Assembly: GCA_963210315.1 (NCBI GenBank)
Contig: OY723302.1
Location: 1,364,001-1,428,000, forward strand
From: Rhynchopus euleeides
Lineage: Eukaryota; Euglenozoa; Diplonemea; Diplonemida; Diplonemidae
DNA length: 64,000 bases
Direction of reading: 5' to 3'
The translations under genes and the position numbers were made by a program. Positions 45,470 to 57,352 of this stretch are shown piece by piece (within the stretch, counting starts at the first letter, position 1; every line of letters starts with the position of its first letter). The notes under the pieces are model-generated. The model did not search any database. It saw nothing but the letters and a program-made list of their open reading frames with translations, and was not told the origin of the DNA.

Positions 45470-48400
45470 ATGCTGCGCCGTGTGCTGACGCACACGCACA
45501 CACGCAGGGTCGGGCGGATCCAAACACGGGGCAACCGCATCAGGTCCAAGCTCGAGAAGACTTTGGAGGAGGCCGCACTCGAGGCTGTGGAGAATCCGCT
45601 GCCCATCGATGCGAACCGCATCCGGAAGCAGGAGTTCCGCAAGCAGCGCGAGGAGGCTACGAGCGTCAGCGGGCTGGATACCGTGCTGGGCACTGTGGGC
45701 ATCCCCGTCATGCAAGTCGCTCAGGCAGCGCCCTGGAAGCCGCAGGACAAACCTGACCTGCCGGACTATATGAAGGGCAGCAGCGACGCCGCACCGCTGA
45801 GCGATATCGACCTGTCGCCAGAGCCTGGGGTGGAGACGCCGGCCTTCCTGCGGCAGCGCGGTGGCGCAGCCGGCAGCCCCGATCCGCAGAAGACTCCGGA
45901 GGCTGTGGTGTCGGAGCCCACACCGGCAAAGCGTGGCCTGTCGCAGGCGGTGCACCCAGCGAGACGGGCGTCGCGCCCTGTGACAGGGGAGGTCGGCGAG
46001 AGCGGACTGCCGGAGGCTGTGGCGTCGGAGCCCGCTCCGGCAAAGCGTGGCCTGTCGCAGGCGGTGCACCCAGCGAGGCGGGCGTCGCGCCCTGTGACAG
46101 GGGAGGTCGACGAGAGCGGACTGCCGGACTTCCTCAAATCCTCCCCCCCCAGTGGGGAGGCGGTGGAGGAGGCGGCAGCTAAGCAAGGCAGGGGTGGTGG
46201 CTCGTCGACCGGTGGCAAGCAGGGTGGGGGTGTGGAGAAGAAGGGCGCTCCTCGTGGGGCCGGTGCGCAGGCAAAGGGTGCGCGTGTGGAGAAGAAGAAG
46301 GCTTCGGCTCCTGCGAACGCAGATGACGACGAGCTCCCCGACTTCCTGAAGGCAGCTGCGCACGATGGAGGGGATGACGACCTCCCCGACTTTTTGAAGG
46401 GCGATCCAGCGCCGCCGCCGCCGCAGCGGCAGCAGCGGCCGGCCAGCCCTGGCCCTGCTGAGGAGGAGGACGGCCTCCCAGACTTCCTCAAGGTGCCGAA
46501 GGGTGGCAAGCCGTCCCCCGTAGCTTTCGATGATGCAGATGACGACCTCCCCGACTTCCTGAAGGTGGCGCCCAAGCAGGGTGGCGGTGCGCAGGCAAAG
46601 TCTGCTGTTGATGATGCCGACGATGATGGCGATCTCCCCGACTTCCTGAAGGTGCCGAAGAAGGGTGCTCCAGCTGCCGCACAGGCCAAGGCTGCTGCCG
46701 ATGATGCAGGTGATGACGACCTCCCAGACTTCCTGAAGGTGCCGAAGGGTGGCAAGCCTTCTCCCGCAGCCATCGATGATGCAGATGACGACCTCCCCGA
46801 CTTTCTCAAGGCTCCCAAGCAGGGTAGTGGTGCGCAGGCAAAGCCAGCTGTCAACGACGCCGACGACGACGACCTCCCCGACTTCTTGAAGGTGCCGAAG
46901 AAGGGTGCCCCTCGTGCGCAGGCAAAGGCGCCTATCGAAGACGCAGATGACGACCTCCCAGACTTCCTGAAGGCGGCACCCAAGCAGGGTGGTGGTGCGC
47001 AGGCAAAGCCTGCTGTTGACAACGCCGACGACGACGACCTGCCCGACTTCCTGAAGGTGCCGAAGAAGGGTGCCCCTCGTGCTGCTGCTTCACAGGCAAA
47101 GGCTCCTGCCGATGATGCAGATGACGACCTCCCGGATTTCCTGAAGGTGGCACCCAAGCAGGGTGGGGGTGCGCAGGCGAAGCCTTCTGTCAACGACGCC
47201 GACGATGACGACCTCCCAGACTTCCTCAAGGTGCCGAAGGGTGGCAAGCCGTCCCCCGCAGCAGCCGATGATGCAGATGACGACCTCCCCGACTTTCTCA
47301 AGGCACCCAAGCAGGGTGGCGGTGCGCAGGCGAAGCCTGCTGTCAACGACGCCGACGACGACGACCTCCCCGACTTCTTGAAGGTGCCGAAGAAGGGTGC
47401 CCCTCGTGCGCAGGCGAATGCACCTGTCGAAGACGCAGATGACGACCTCCCAGACTTCCTGAAGGCGGCTCCCAAGCAGGGTGGTGGTGCGCAGGCGAAG
47501 CCTGCTGTTGACAACGCCGACGAAGACGACCTCCCCGACTTCCTGAAGGCCACACCCAAACAGGGTGGTGGTGGGAGTGCGCAGGCAAAGCCTGCTGTTG
47601 ACAACGCCGACGACGACGACCTGCCCGACTTCCTGAAGGCGGCACCCAAGCAGGGTGGTGGTGCGCAGGCAAAGCCTGCTGTCAACAACGACATCCCCGA
47701 CGTCCTGAAGGCGGCACCCAAGCAGGGTGGTAGTGGCGGTGCGCAGGCAAAGCCTGCTGTCGACAACGCCGACGACGACGACCTCCCCGACTTCCTCAAG
47801 GCGCCGAAGGACAGCCCTACCCCCCCACCTGCCTCCAAGGCCGCCACCCAACGCAGCCCCCCCACGGCACCACGCCCCGCCGCCAACGCCGACACCACCA
47901 CCGCCTCCGCTACACCACGCGCAGACGCCACACCCCGCCACCGCCCCACCCCTACCTCCGCCACCGGCACCAACAGAAGCAGGGGCAAGCGGGGCACACA
48001 CCCCGCCCGGAAGCCCGTCACCAAGCCGGGGGAGAACCCCTGGGCATCCGGCTCATTCTCGCTCCTCGGGGGTACAGAGGCTGCCACAGGCAGCACCGGG
48101 GCACAGGAGGGCACCACCAGCAAGGCGGCTGAGGCGAAGGGGGTCGCCACACCTCGCACAACCCCCACAGCAACAGCCGCCCCCCCGCAGGCAGGGGCAG
48201 CAGATGTGGATGTCTCTGCCGCCCTGGGGGCGAAAGATGCCCCCGATGCATCCCCTCGCGGAAAGGCTGCCTCATCTGACTCGCGCAAACCACCTGCCGC
48301 TGCCGCCGCGGCGAAGCCGACGCAGGGCGGAGCCCTGCAGGACGACCTCCCCGACTTCCTCAAAGAGGCTGCGGCAAGCTCCGGCGCCGGCAGCGCCGCT

Positions 48401-51400
48401 GCCGCCACAAACCCCGCCGGCGGGGAGGATGATGATGATCTGCCCGACTTCCTGAAGGGGCCTCCCCAAGGGAGGAAGCCCGCCAGCACGAAGGTGTCGT
48501 CCCTGCTGACGGATGACGACTCACTCCCTGACTTCCTGAAGGCGCCCCCTGCGGCGGGAGCGGGGGCAGCGGAGAGCCGGCAGGGCAGGGCTGACACCAC
48601 CACCACCACCACCACCACCGCCTCCACCCAGGGGGGCGCCAACCTCAGCCAGGGTGTCCACCCAGCAAGGAGGGCCACAGCTGCCGCCCCGGAGACCCGG
48701 CAGGATCCCACTCGGGCATCCCCTCTCTTCGCAGAGGAGAGCGAGCTCCCCAGCCTGCTGCAGAAGGACAGCCTCAAGGGTAGCCCCGCCGCGGGCGGTG
48801 CCTACCGCGTTGCGGAGGACGCCGCGCTGCCCAGCTTCCTCAGGGATGACCTGGGTGCGGTGGAGGAGCAGGTGGTGGGTGGGCCCGGCGCTGCCGCCGC
48901 AGCTGGCGATGCCGATGATCTTCCCGATTTTTTGAAGGAAGGGAAGGGGAAGGGGGGTGCTGCGTCCGCCAGGCCCGGGAGTGCGGCGCCGGAGGTGCCG
49001 CGCGCGGCGCGGCGTGGAGGGGATGCCCCTCCGGAGAACCTCCGTCCGCCTCCCAGCGGAGCGGAGCTCCCGGAGTTCCTGCGGGCTGAGGAGGAGCCAT
49101 TTGTCTCCAAGCGGGCCACCCCGCTTGCCGACATTGCGGATCCCCTGCCTCCGCCGCGGAGGTCGGAGCAGGCCTCATCTGCAGCCCCGGTTGCTGATGA
49201 TGACGATTTGCCGGACTTCCTGAAGGACCTGGCCCCGGCACAGCCCAAGCAGTCTGATGACAGCGATCTCCCCGCCTTCCTGAGGCAGGCCATGCGGCCT
49301 GCAGGGCAGCGCCCGCCGAGGACTTCCGGCGGCCAGCAGGGCCCTCCGGTCTACAAACCCCCGCTCTACATCTCGGATGTGACTACGAAGGTGTCCGTCA
49401 CCCTCGGGGAGGGGCGTGAGCAGAAGGGGATCAAGGTGTTGGATCCACTCACCTTCGAGCCGGTCGAGGCGAGCGGATGGTGGGGTCTGCGGCTGAACGC
49501 CTCTGTGGTGTCGGGGAAGGCTGCCTTTGGTGTGAAGGTGCTGCATGGGAAGCTGACCCGTGTGGGTTGGTCGACGAAGTCGGCAAATCTGAACCTCGGC
49601 AATGCCCACGGGAGCTTCGGCTACGGCGCGACGGGGAAGAAATCATGCAACAAGGAGTTCAGCGACTACGGCGTGGAATACGGCGAGGGTGACACCGTGG
49701 TGGCCCTCATCGACGTGGAAAGCCGCAGCATCAGCTTCCTCGTCAACGGCACCCATCTGGGGGAGGCTTATGCCATCCCCGAGGGTCTTGTGGGCTCCCC
49801 CTTCATCCCACACATGCTGACGAAGGACGCACGCCTCCGTGTGATCGCTGGAGAGGAGCCCAATCCGCCCGACCTGCCCCACGGTATGTTTTTTGCTGCT
49901 CGTCTCCAATCTAACAAGGGAGGTGGGGGGGAACACTGCCTTTTTTCCCCCCGCACCGCGCACACACCCCCCCGGCACACAGGTTACCAGTGGGTGACTG
50001 CGGCAGCGGCTGAGGATGCCTGTGGGCCGACCAAGACGTGTGCCCTCTGTGGGCAGGGGCGCAGCGAGGGGGAGATGGAGGAGATGGGTGGGGGCAGCGG
50101 GTTCTTCCGCTGCGTCGATGGGAAGCAGAACCAGGGGTGTGCGCCCGAGAGGCTCGGGCGGCCTGCGGTGGCTGCGCAGAGGGCGGAAGCGGCTGAGCCT
50201 GTGAAGGAGCGGGAGAGGGCGCCGGTGGAGGGGACCGACTTTGCGGCCCGTGCGGCGACGAGCCAGGCGCGTTCGTGGCAGGCCCTTTCGGGCCCTGTGA
50301 AGGCCGGTGGCACGTCCTGGCGTGACCGTGCGTCAAGTATGTTAGGGGAAGGTGATCTTCCCCCTGAGCAACGTCTTTCTTCCGGTAGAACAAGCCTCTC
50401 CCCCGCTTCTCCAGCCCCAAACCCACGCGCAGCACATTGTTAGCACAGGCCGATCGCGCCACTCACTGGGGTCTTCGGGTGATGCGTTGTTGTAAAGAGT
50501 GGGAGAGGGTCGGCACCCTCTGTCGACTGTCAAATTGGGAGGGCGTTGGAAACGATGAAAACATTTGTTGGGGGCCTTCGCTCAGAAATGCAGAGAAGTG
50601 AGGAATGGTGAGCCGCCTCACAACACCTGGCTGCAAAGTGACACAGTTTGACACACACTGACACAGAGCGAAGGCCCCCGTTGGGCCCATTTGTTCTCAC
50701 GTGCTGTCAGCGGTTGGGGGGCTCTGTGCACCTTTTTTCCATTGGATTCCTGGCGGCAGCTGCACATCATTGTGCGATTCCAGCCGGAAGGGCGGTCGGC
50801 TCGTGGTGCATGCCAGGGCTCTTCCTCCCGTTCTTCACCGTCTCCATGGGTGCCGTCATCGCTACTTCGTGGCTTTGACGCTTCTGGAGGATGAACTGAA
50901 TGACTAGGGCAATCGCAGCATCGCGGCATTTCCGAACCCCCGTGGTTCCAACACAGGTCTGCCAGTCGCAAGCCAGTCGAAACCCAAACGGTGAGAAAAT
51001 ATACAACGCCAGTTTTAGACACACACCCCTTCGGTTTCACGTCTGACGGAACACCTCTCTCGTTTTCTGCATTGTCTTCCGACACCCACAACAACACCCC
51101 CCCTCCCCCCCTCCCTTTGCAGGCAAGGGCGTGACGAAGCAGCGCTGCCGCGAATGCTGGAACCTTGTGCCCGAGTGTGAGCTTCTCACCGACGGCAAGG
51201 GTGTCTTCTACTGCAGCCCTGACAAGCCCAAGCCCTGCAGGTGTGTGACACGGGAGGGTGTGGAGGGGGGAGGGATGGAGGGAAGGGGGGCGGGGGGGCG
51301 GGTGGTGGTGAGACAATAGGGGTTTGCAGCGATACACCACTCTCCCCCAACACACCCAATACACCCAACAACAGGGATATTACTGACGAGCAGAAGGCGC

Positions 51401-51444
51401 GTGATTCGTTCTCCCGTTCGGCCACGATGACGAACAACTGGTGA
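45470..51444 (+). CDS. SPRY-domain protein with 24 LPDFLK motifs and Cys-rich C-terminus (four exons)
   Basis: The start context GCCGCCACAATG is Kozak-like. Inferred exons: 45470-49883, 49983-50336, 51123-51240, 51375-51444. The 99-, 786- and 134-bp introns (donors GTATGT, GTATGT, GTGTGT; all acceptors CAG) keep one frame of 1651 residues. Residues about 100-1290 are disordered, rich in Lys/Pro/Gly, with 24 exact LPDFLK motifs usually preceded by DDD, plus variants LPDYMK, LPEFLR and LPAFLR. Residues about 1300-1470 form a SPRY domain: VGWST, FGYGATGKK, YGEGDTVVALIDVESRSISF and NGTHLGEAY. Exons 2 and 3 encode CALCGQG..FFRC and QRCRECWNLVPEC..VFYC, probable zinc ribbons. Such architecture suggests a scaffold presenting many copies of one acidic-hydrophobic linear motif. 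The binding partner is unknown. Intron 2 contains a MITE. Confidence 0.88.
50570..50679. mobile_element. Small MITE, GGGGGCC family copy 3, inside an intron
   Basis: The element runs from GGGGGCCTTCGCTC to GAGCGAAGGCCCCC (110 bp) with a perfect GTT duplication at 50567-50569 and 50680-50682. It lies in the 786-bp second intron of the SPRY gene, which accounts for part of that intron's unusual length. Confidence 0.8.
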
Positions 51445-52902
51445 AACTAAGGGGGTGTTCCGAGAGGTTCACTGCCTGGTGGGTCGTGGAGGGGTGGAGT
51501 GGATCTTGTGCCCCCCGTCCTCACAGAGTGGCGTGTGGGTAGCAGTGGAGATGGGTCGCACTAAGAGGAGGTGCTCGGTGTGATATGCACTGATATAGAA
51601 TGAAGCTGGGGGACTGAGTCAACTCACGTGTGGCAGTGGATATTGCATCACGAGCAGATGGGTTGTGTTTTTTTTTCCCCTTCTCGGCGTGTGCCCCAGC
51701 ATTTCTGTTTCCACGCTTGCTACAAACGGCATGGCTCCATCTGCCCCCGCCCCCCCCCACCCCCCCGCTTTAATGTCCTTACGGCGAGGGGTGGGCCAGG
51801 ACTGCTTCTTCTTCTTCCTTCCCCACCCCCCCCCCCTCAGTCGCATCGACGTCTCTCTCTGCGAAAGGCTCGCTGATGCGGCCACGCAGGTGAACTCTTC
51901 GTGTCGGCGCTAACTGTATCTCCGCGAGTGCCCTCCTCCTCGCCCTGGTCACCCTTAGCAGGTCCCCCCCCCCCTCCCCCATTCAGGGATTGCAGCCTAA
52001 CCTTTTGCCCGTTCAGTCACCCCCCCCCCCCCTTCCCCTCTGCCCCCCTGCCTATACCCCCTCGCCCCACCCCCACCCCCTGCCCCCCCCTTCGGTTCGC
52101 TACCGGCTTTGGCTGACTCAGCCAACGCCTATCGCTCGTGCTATTTTTCAATTGGGTATCGTGTCGACGCAACACCTCCCCGCACCCTGTGCCCCCCCAC
52201 CCCCCCATCTTCGCGACACCTTGCCGAGGCCGTCGGCCGTGGCACTATATGCAAGGTTGTGCGCTGTGTTTGATAGATTTCTTCCCGCGAGAGAGAGAGA
52301 GAGAGAGAGAAAGCTGTCGGAAATATGGGTGCAAAATAACCCACAAAACCCGCATCAGTTGGGTTGTTTGCCCTACACTCCGATCCTCGATTGGGGTTCT
52401 ATTCAAAGGTGTGGCGGGGCGGTGGTGGTGGTGGTGGGGGGGGGAGGTAGGGCGATGTGTCTGCCCGCCCGGAAAAAAACGTGGTTGGTCACTCCGTGTG
52501 TGGCGTCCCCCCCCCCCCCCCCATCCCCCGGAAAAAATACCTCCGAAAACACACAACGAATAAAAACACCCCACCCCCCCTCCCCTCGCAGTGAATATTA
52601 AAATCATGGCGTTTTGTGCATCTCTTATGCTGCATCCCATCCCACCCCAGCCACCCTCTCTCTCTCCGGCCACACTTGAGCACCCTTGATGTCACACCGG
52701 CGGTCTGCACGGATGGGCGGGGGGGGTGGGTCAATCCGTGCAGGGTGCACCCACTCGCATCATCAACGCGGCCATCGCCATACACACACACACACCGGGG
52801 TAGGCTAGGACCCGTGCAGGGTTAACCCACCTAAAAAGTGCTCAACACACACCCCATCAGGCTGCCCCTCCGAGGCTGGTGGGAGAAGGGGCGGCGGCAG
52901 CA
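51445..52902. other. Intergenic spacer, homopolymer-rich
   Basis: No gene seen. C runs near 51753, 51828, 51967, 52021 and 52509, and a (GA)n block at 52289-52310. Pyrimidine-rich DNA just upstream of 52903 may be the leader of the membrane-protein gene. Confidence 0.45.
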
Positions 52903-55900
52903 ATGGTGGACCCGGGCCCGACGGAGCCTGTGGGCGACACCCATGATATTGACGTGCCTGCCGACGCCACGGCGGCCCCCACCTACAACCACCCCTACGG
53001 GGAGACGGGTGAATGCGAATACGAGATAGCGGCGGAGGCTCTGGCGCCGGGGCTCGCCGACTACTCAGACATCGGGCTGCCCCTGCCGCCGGAGGTGGAC
53101 CATGGTGGGGTGAAGTTCATCCCCCTGGTGCCGATGATCTCCCCACCGGAGCTCGTGAAGGATGCGGAGTATAAGTTTGTCCGGGCGAATGCCCAGTATG
53201 AGTTTGTCAACCGCGGGCAGGCCAAGTCGGTGTGCGGCACCAGCCTTGACGAACTCATCCACCTCTACGGCTTCGGGTTTTTTGTCTACTTCGACGTGCT
53301 GCGGATGGCGATGGCCTTCACCGTGCTGGTCTTCTGCCTGCAGATCATCCCCTACGCGTGGTATCTCGATGACGAGCAGCCAGGGTTTGACGAGCACCAT
53401 CCCTTCAACCGGTCCTACGCAGACCTCTTCATCTCAGACTACTCTAAGAGCCAGGAGAATCCGTGGTATGGCGTCAACATCGCGACCATTGTGATTGCAG
53501 CGCTGTTCCCTGTGGCGGTGTGGTTCCGCATCGACTACCGGAGGGGGAAGTGCATCAAGCACCAGCAGATTCTGGAGAGGGACCGCCGGCTGGAGCGCCT
53601 GGCGCAGGACAGGATTATGCGGTACCGCGAGATCGACAAGGGCGATGGGCGGAAGATCGCCGTGGAGGACCCGACGGAGGAGTGGTCCCTCTGCAGCAAG
53701 GTGCTGCGCATCATCATCGCGTTTGCCGCCTTCGCGGGCATGGTTGGTATCACGGTCATCTTCTCGTACTACGGCACGCGCCAGGAGGATGAGGAGAGCA
53801 GCAACACGACCTTCGCCCTCTCCATCGCCATCCTCGTGCAGATCCTCAACTCCGCCTACTTCACGGTGGGGTATACGACGACCTTTGCGATGCCCGTGCA
53901 GACCTGGACAGGGTTTTCGCAGATCTACGCCGCGAAGCTAATCCTCTTCCGCGTGTCGCAGAACATTGCGGTGTTTGCGGCGAAGCGGTATAAGACGGTG
54001 TGTGCGTACTACACAATCGGGGAGCAGTTCTTCTTCATCCTGCTCATCGACCTGACGCTGGGGAACGTGCTGGAGGTGATCGGGCCGTGGTTCATTTCCA
54101 AGGCGAAGTTCTTCCTCCACCAGCATACGTCGCTGCTGGTGGGCAGCACCAAGATGGACCTGGACCCCCAGTTCCACATTTCTGTGGAGTACCTGGAGCT
54201 GTTCGGGCGGATGTACGTGCTGCTGATGGCGGTGATTGTATTCCCCTTTGCTTCGGTGCTGACGATCTTGGGCCTGGCGATCGACTACTGGCTGGACAAG
54301 TGGCGTCTCATGCGGCTGGCGGCAGTGCAACAGTCGCGTCTCGAAGGCAAGCAGAAGAGCAACGTTGCGGGCATGCTCTTCCTGGCAGCACTGTTTGCCT
54401 TCCTCACGCCAGTGGCAGGTATGGCGTCGTGTTTGTCAGCCTTAGTGCAGAGCCAGGGTGAGGCATGTGTGTCTCCTCGAGGCCTTGTGTCCTAGGTTCA
54501 GGGTTGTTCATTGGTTTCTGAAACTTTGCAAATTGCAAGTGACAAGTGATGACAAAACATTTGCATGACCATGCACCACGCTGAGCGGGCTCCGTGCCTC
54601 GTGACAGACACCCAATACACACAATCACTCTACCAACTCTGATCCCCACAACGAAGGCAGCAGCCTGACTGCAGTTCCACAAGTTTGGATACCTTCACAA
54701 ACCCGCATTCTGGATTCTGGCCGCCTTCTCCGTGCAGCACAGAGCTTACCGCTGACGGGGAGATTCCCAATGAGTAACAATTGTCTGCTCTGCTAGGTGC
54801 AGTGCCACAAGGGCCTGTGTGTTACACAAGGCATGTTTGAAACCCGCATTCTGGATTCTGGCCGCCTCATCCGTGCAGCACAGAGCTTACCGCTGACGGG
54901 GAGATTTCGGATTCTCCTAAGGAAGGAGCAGTAGGCACGCAAGTGATGACAAAACATTTGCATGACCATGCACCACGCTGAGCGGGCTCCGTGCCTCGTG
55001 ACAGACACCCAATACACACAATCACTCTACCAACTCTGATCCCACAACGAAGGCAGCAGCCTGAATGCAGTTCCACAGTTTGGATACCTTCACAAACCCG
55101 CATTCTGGATTCTGGCCGCCTTCTCCGTGCAGCACAGAGCTTACCGCTGACGGGGATATTCCTAGTTGAGTGCCTTGTCTGCTTTGCTCGAGCACAAGGG
55201 CAGAGGGAAATCATGTTTGAAACCCGCATTCTGGATTCTGGCCGCCTTATCCGTGCAGCACAGAGCTTACCGCTGACGGGGAGATTGAGATGGAAAGTAG
55301 CACAGATGCCATCGTAGGCACGCAAGTGATGACAAAACATTTGCATGACCATGCACCACGCTGAGCGGGCTCCGTGCCTCGTGACAGACACCCAATACAC
55401 ACAATCACTCTACCAACTCTGATCCCACAACAAAGGCAGCAGCCTGACCGCAAGCCTCCATAACTCTGGATACCTTCACAAACCCGCATTCTGGATTCTG
55501 GCCGCCTTCTCCATGCAGCACAGAGCTTACCGCTGACGGGGAGATTCCCAATTGAGGAACAATTGTCTGCTTGCTGGGTGCAGCAGCACATGGGATGCAT
55601 GCATACCCGGGATGTGGGATTTATCCCAAGGGGATCCCGTTGCAAGGGGAATCCTGCAGATAACAGAGAGCGTGGACATCACCCACAGGTAATCCCGCAG
55701 TGGCCTGGCCACCGTGAAAGCACGTTTGAAACCCGCATTCTGGATTCTGGCCGCCTCATCCGTGCAGCACAGAGCTTACCGCTGACGGGGAGATTGATAT
55801 GGAAAGTAGCACAGATGCCATTGTAGGCACGCAAGTGATGACAAAACATTTGCATGACCATGCACCACGCTGAGCGGGCTCCGTGCCTCGTGACAGACAC

Positions 55901-56156
55901 CCAATACACACAATCACTCTACCAACTCTGATCCCCACAACGAAGGCAGCATCCCGAATGCAGTTCCACACGTCTGGATACATTCACAAACCCGCATTCT
56001 GGATTCTGCCGCAGCCTGTGTTCACCTGGTCTCCGGACTTACCCTCCCGCCACATACACTTCCCTCCAACGCCACCCACACACAGGCACGCTCTGGGTCC
56101 TGATCGGCGTCACTGCGGATGCTTGCACGGAGTGCACCAAGTGCGCCTTCCCCTGA
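52903..56156 (+). CDS. TMC/anoctamin-like multi-pass membrane protein (two exons)
   Basis: Exon 1 is 52903-54418 and exon 2 is 56086-56156. The 1667-bp intron (GTATGG donor, ACACAG acceptor) keeps the phase and completes a hydrophobic helix (AALFAFLTPVAG joined to TLWVLIGV), giving 528 residues ending ECTKCAFP and TGA. About eight to nine membrane helices are visible, for example FFVYFDVLRMAMAFTVLVF, IATIVIAALFPVAVW and VLRIIIAFAAFAGMVGITVI. A basic coiled loop (HQQILERDRRLERLAQDRI) separates helices 2 and 3. The segment EQFFFILLIDLTLGNVLEVI, followed by EYLELFGRMYVLL and FPFASVLTILGLAIDYWLDK, resembles the C-terminal half of TMC and anoctamin proteins, which form channels or scramblases. The exact family is not certain. 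The intron is filled by the repeat array at 54535-56003. Confidence 0.7.
54535..56003 (+). repeat. Tandem array of the 65-bp core (locus 2), inside an intron
   Basis: Seven cores (ACCCGCATTCTGGATTCTGG...) start at about 54711, 54842, 55096, 55222, 55482, 55731 and 55990. Short and long spacers alternate at locus 1 spacing and in the same orientation; the last core is truncated after 17-20 bp. The array lies between the donor (54419) and acceptor (56085) of the membrane-protein gene. Locus 1 is 30 kb away. Unit-to-unit identity is very high, indicating recent amplification or homogenisation. Confidence 0.88.
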
Positions 56157-56624
56157 TGATTGACACTGCCCTTCTCCGGAGGAACTCGGACTCGCGGTTT
56201 GGTAGATGTAGTTCCTGAATCGCCTTGCGCCGCAGCCGCACCCGCCCCACCTTGAGCTGGTATCTCCAGTATCAAGCGAAGCGGGCGTTCGTGGCTCCTT
56301 ACCTTCTCCCACACACGCGGCCCCCACACCCGTCGACCAGCCCGTATCGTCGCGGGGTGTGTGGGGTGGCTGTACACCAAGGTGGCACTGCGGTGCCCTT
56401 TTCTTTCTTTTGGCAAGAACGCAAGAACACAGTTATTTTTTTTACGCACACTTGTGAGCAGAAAATGTCACTCCACCACAGCCAAACGTGCTCCGCACAC
56501 CACTAGCCTCCCCCATCACAGGAGTTGAGGTTTTGTGTGTGGAAGCGTCAACGCAAACTTTTTATCAGGGAAGCGTTTAGGACACAGAGGAGGTATATCA
56601 GTCAGAAGAGGGGCGCCAAGGGGG

Positions 56625-57330
56625 CAGAGGGGAGATACTTCAGCGGCTCGCACCGCACAACACGGCAGAGGGGAGATACTTCAGCGGCTAGCACCGCACA
56701 ACACGGCAGAGGGGAGACACTTCAGCGGCTAGCACCGCGCAACACAGGCAGAGGGGAGATACTTCAGCGGCTCGCACCGCACTACACGGCAGAGGGGAGA
56801 CACTTCAGCGGCTCGCACCGCGCAACACGGGCAGAGGGGAGATACTTCAGCGGCTCGCACCGCACAACACGGCAGAGGGGAGACACTTCAGCGGCTAGCA
56901 CCGCGCAACACAGGCAGAGGGGAGATACTTCAGCGGCTCGCACCGCACAACACGGCAGAGGGGAGACACTTCAGCGGCTAGCACCGCACAACACAGGCAG
57001 AGGGGAGATACTTTAGCGGCTCGCACCGCACAACACGGCAGAGGGGAGACACTTCAGCGGCTAGCACCGCACAACACAGGCAGAGGGGAGATACTTTAGC
57101 GGCTCGCACCGCACAACACGGCAGAGGGGAGACACTTCAGCGGCTAGCACCGCGCAACGCAGGCAGAGGGGGGATACTTCAGCGGCTCGCACCGCACAAC
57201 ACGGCAGAGGAGAGATACTTCAGCGGCTAGCACCGCACAACACAGGCAGAGGGGAGATACTTCAGCGGCTCGCACCGCACAACGCAGGCAGAGAGGAGAT
57301 ACTTCAGCGGCTAGAACCGCACAACACAGA
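56625..57330 (+). repeat. Minisatellite leader of the retroelement, 17 units of 41-42 bp
   Basis: The unit contains GGCAGAGGGGAGATACTTCA, GCGGCTCGCACCGC and ACAACAC. Units alternate between a form with CTCGCACCGC..CACGGCAG (41 bp) and one with CTAGCACCGC..CACAGGCAG (42 bp), giving an 83-bp dimer in most of the array. It ends about 20 bp before the Gag-like ATG, so it would form the 5' UTR of the element's transcript. Confidence 0.92.
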
Positions 57331-57352
57331 CAGAGGGGGCAGGCATCAGGAG

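Noticed and set aside
45766..48777. A 1003-codon open frame on the minus strand opposite the SPRY gene
   Set aside because: It is the mirror of the repetitive GC-rich LPDFLK coding region; its peptide is just repeats of complement codons (FRKSGRSSSS). The plus frame has a Kozak start, a SPRY domain and consistent splicing.
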